NCBI GenBank assembly: GCA_022701475.1
Contig: JAKOOI010000425.1
Location: forward strand, 1-6,839
From: Weeksellaceae bacterium
GTDB lineage: Bacteria; Bacteroidota; Bacteroidia; Flavobacteriales; Weeksellaceae
Length of the DNA stretch: 6,839 nt
Direction: 5' to 3'
Shown: positions 5,512 through 6,839 of the stretch, in pieces
Layout of the letters: each line of letters starts with the position of its first letter
Position numbering within the stretch: the first letter of the stretch is position 1
Made by a program: the position numbers and the translations under genes
Notes under the pieces: model-generated
What the model was told of the DNA's origin: nothing
Databases searched by the model: none
Seen by the model: the letters and a program-made list of their open reading frames with translations, nothing else

Positions 5512-6045
5512 ATGAAAACAACCGTTAAAATGATCGGGGTTCTTATCCTTCTTATCGTTATCTATGCTGTCATTGCCCTGCTGGCTTTCGGCAAAACCTA
5601 TCATTATGAAAAATCCATAGTTATCGGTGTGCCCAAGGAAAAGGTCTGGCAGCATGTCCGGACCATGAAGGCCGTCAATGAATGGAATCCCTGGATGAAA
5701 CTGGATCCGGATATGAAAATTACCTATACCGGAGAGCCCGGCAAAAAAGGGGATGCCTATTGCTGGGACAGCAGCAATGACGAAGCCGGGGCGGGCTGCC
5801 AGCAACTTCTGGAACTTATTCTTTATAAAAAGCAGAAATCGGAGATGATTTTCAGGAAGCCTTTCGAAGGCCGGGCTTTCTCTGAAATTATTCTGGTACC
5901 GGAAGGAAATTCCACAAAAGTCACCTGGACCATGGAAACCGAGCAGCATCCCATGATGAAAATGATGAGGCCGCTGATGGATTACCAGATGGGGAAATCC
6001 TACGGGGAAGGACTGGAGAACCTGAAGAAGCTGGCGGAAAAATAA
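5512..6045 (+). CDS. Membrane-anchored SRPBCC-family protein (177 aa)
   Basis: This protein has the START/Bet v 1-like (SRPBCC, polyketide-cyclase-like) fold, which forms a hydrophobic ligand pocket. The ligand and physiological role of this branch are unknown. An N-terminal membrane helix covers about residues 7-26 (MIGVLILLIVIYAVIALLAF), with Lys residues before it, so it is a signal anchor rather than a cleaved signal. The domain then begins with the usual strand and helix YEKSIVIGVPKEKVWQHV (about 32-49), where family members have an 'i.ap.e.vw..v' pattern, followed by the WNPWMKLDPDMK segment (58-69). The middle strands include SEMIFRKPFEG and the paired strands SEIILVP and KVTWTMETEQ. 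A C-terminal helix (about 160-177, GEGLENLKKLAEK) closes the pocket. The length is typical of flavobacterial members. Start at ATG 5512, supported by the upstream -7 box. It is divergent from the M3 gene and probably monocistronic. Confidence 0.88.
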   Translation: MKTTVKMIGVLILLIVIYAVIALLAFGKTYHYEKSIVIGVPKEKVWQHVRTMKAVNEWNPWMKLDPDMKITYTGEPGKKGDAYCWDSSNDEAGAGCQQLLELILYKKQKSEMIFRKPFEGRAFSEIILVPEGNSTKVTWTMETEQHPMMKMMRPLMDYQMGKSYGEGLENLKKLAEK

Positions 6046-6124
6046 AATGAAGGCAGCATTGGGATTCCAGTCCCTGATCCGTCATAATCATTTGTATCCC
6101 TCTTTATGAAAAGCGTTTTTTCCT

Positions 6125-6150
6125 GCCGGCCGGTATAAGGATGGGCCGGC
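6125..6150. repeat. GC-rich inverted repeat
   Basis: GCCGGCC (6125-6131) and GGCCGGC (6144-6150) form a perfect 7-bp stem with a 12-base loop. A further TCCGG (6151-6155) and CCGGA (6162-6166) can form a second small stem or compete for the first. A T-run (6116-6122) lies on the upstream side only, so this is not a standard terminator for either direction. It may still stop or stabilise the SRPBCC transcript. Confidence 0.4.
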
Positions 6151-6325
6151 TCCGGCTTATTCCGGAATGATTTTCAATAGGAGATAAGACCGATCCGGAT
6201 CATTCATGTTCTTTTAAAGCTCACTCCGTCTGCATCTGTGAACCCGTTTGCTGTTTTTCATACTTCCGGAAAAAATCAAATCATTTTCATTGATAAAATC
6301 AAAGTACGGATTATCTGAAAAATAT

Positions 6326-6333
6326 TATCTTTA
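6326..6333 (+). promoter_or_regulatory. Possible -7 box of the Gre-like gene
   Basis: TATCTTTA (6326-6333) differs from TAnnTTTG at the last base and lies 16 bases before the ATG at 6350. The nearest TTG (6290-6292) is 33 bases upstream, which is too far. The match is weak and the DNA is AT-rich. Confidence 0.28.
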
Positions 6334-6349
6334 TATAAAGATTTGATGC

Positions 6350-6799
6350 ATGGAGAAGACTGTATTCGAAAAAAATAATATCAGAAATTATGTAAAGGCT
6401 GTTATTGCCGGAAAAATTGAAAAGCTGAAAAACTTTATGGAATTCACGCTGGAAGCCAGCCGTGAAATAAAAAAGACGCCCAAGTATGACAGCATGAGAG
6501 AGGAAATGCAGGAGGAAATTTACCAGATGCAACGGCAGATGGGTGCCCTGAATGACCTGAAAAGAAATATGGGTAAAGTACTGAACAATCCTACCGGGCG
6601 GGTACAGCTGGGTTCGCTGGTGATTACCAACAAAGCCCGGTTCTATATTTCCGTTTCCCTGGGGGAATTCTTCTTCGAGGGAGACCGCTTTTATGCCATT
6701 TCCCCGGAAAGCCCGATGGCCAGGAAAATGATGGGCATGCAGCCCGGTGATGAATTTACGCTGAACAAGATTTACCAGAAGATTGTGGAAGTTTTGTAA
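6350..6799 (+). CDS. GreA/GreB-like transcription elongation factor family protein (149 aa)
   Basis: The C-terminal half matches the Gre C-terminal (FKBP-like) domain: RVQLGSLVIT (84-93), FYISVSLGEFFFEG, ISPESPMARKMMGMQPGDEF (117-136) and a final strand YQKIVEVL. The N-terminal half (about 1-75) is helical with a coiled-coil hairpin, KYDSMREEMQEEIYQMQRQM, as in Gre factors, which push this hairpin into the RNA polymerase secondary channel. Start at ATG 6350; the length is close to E. coli GreA (158 aa). The turn between the two helices (ASREIKKTPKYDSM, about 36-49) is short and has only one Glu and one Asp, unlike the acidic tip of canonical GreA that coordinates Mg2+ for transcript cleavage. 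It may therefore bind polymerase without stimulating cleavage. Proteins of this type in flavobacteria are sometimes mislabelled as 3-oxoacyl-ACP synthase; nothing here supports that label. The stop codon lies in the first unit of a heptamer array. Confidence 0.82.
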   Translation: MEKTVFEKNNIRNYVKAVIAGKIEKLKNFMEFTLEASREIKKTPKYDSMREEMQEEIYQMQRQMGALNDLKRNMGKVLNNPTGRVQLGSLVITNKARFYISVSLGEFFFEGDRFYAISPESPMARKMMGMQPGDEFTLNKIYQKIVEVL

Positions 6800-6839
6800 A
6801 GTAAAAAGTAAAAAGTAAAAAGTAAAAAGTAAAAAGTAA
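6796..6839. repeat. Heptamer tandem array GTAAAAA, truncated by the window end
   Basis: After a short first unit (GTAAA, 6796-6800, containing the TAA stop of the Gre-like gene), GTAAAAA repeats with a strict 7-base period. G occurs at 6801, 6808, 6815, 6822, 6829 and 6836, with no mismatch up to the last base. The true length is unknown. With a 7-base period the TAA falls into all three plus-strand frames in turn. Confidence 0.93.

Larger units (their letters stand above)
6046..6349. other. Intergenic gap with a GC-rich hairpin
   Basis: These 304 bases separate two plus-strand genes. No coding frame is credible. The left half carries the GC-rich inverted repeat at 6125-6150, and the right half is AT-rich leader DNA of the Gre-like gene. 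No T-run-tailed terminator was found after the SRPBCC gene. Confidence 0.5.

Noticed and set aside
5473..5949. 158-codon minus-strand frame antisense to the SRPBCC gene
   Set aside because: It is a shadow of a well-supported gene: its translation is rich in Phe, Pro, Gly and His without domain pattern, and it has no start context.
1..6839. CRISPR array, tRNA or rRNA, transposase or phage genes
   Set aside because: No spaced direct repeats, tRNA-like cloverleaf, rRNA sequence or mobile-element protein was recognised. The only tandem repeats are the two short heptamer arrays without spacers.

Overview
The window looks like chromosome from a flavobacterium, most likely Chryseobacterium or a close relative (Weeksellaceae). 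The reasons are the gene types (an M3 oligopeptidase, a membrane-anchored SRPBCC protein and a Bacteroidota-style GreA/GreB-like protein), AT-rich gaps between moderately AT-rich genes, starts without clear Shine-Dalgarno sequences, and several promoter -7 boxes of the Bacteroidota form TAnnTTTG. This assignment is inference from sequence character, without a database comparison.

Left part (1-1835, all minus strand). A tetratricopeptide-repeat protein (1452-1835) is followed by two unrecognised proteins (698-1312 and 181-696) that abut with a TAA-A-ATG junction and so look co-transcribed. Just past them is the most interesting element: a perfect TAnnTTTG box, a 27-codon reading frame (75-158) with a Tyr-Tyr-Tyr-Pro-Ala-Tyr run, and a Rho-independent terminator (13-39). 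The RNA between them can fold in two mutually exclusive ways. This is the layout of a ribosome-mediated transcription attenuator sensing tyrosyl-tRNA. The gene it would control lies beyond the left edge.

Middle (1836-3255). A GNAT acetyltransferase gene (1864-2408, minus) has decayed into a pseudogene with one frameshift and seven in-frame stops. Next come a 359-base AT-rich gap and an orphan gene of unknown function (2768-3199, minus). This stretch is visibly more AT-rich than its surroundings.

Right part (3256-6839). A complete, intact M3 zinc oligopeptidase (3256-5325, minus) ends at a strong intrinsic terminator (3211-3245). It is divergent from a membrane-anchored SRPBCC-fold protein (5512-6045, plus). 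A 304-base gap with a GC-rich hairpin follows, then a GreA/GreB-like protein (6350-6799, plus). Two 7-bp-period repeat arrays are present: one sits in frame inside the M3 gene (4078-4109), and the other begins at the stop codon of the Gre-like gene and runs off the right end (6796-6839).

The genes do not form one pathway. Apart from the 698-1312/181-696 pair and the leader/terminator unit, they look like independent housekeeping or orphan genes. No tRNA, rRNA, CRISPR array, insertion sequence or phage gene was seen.
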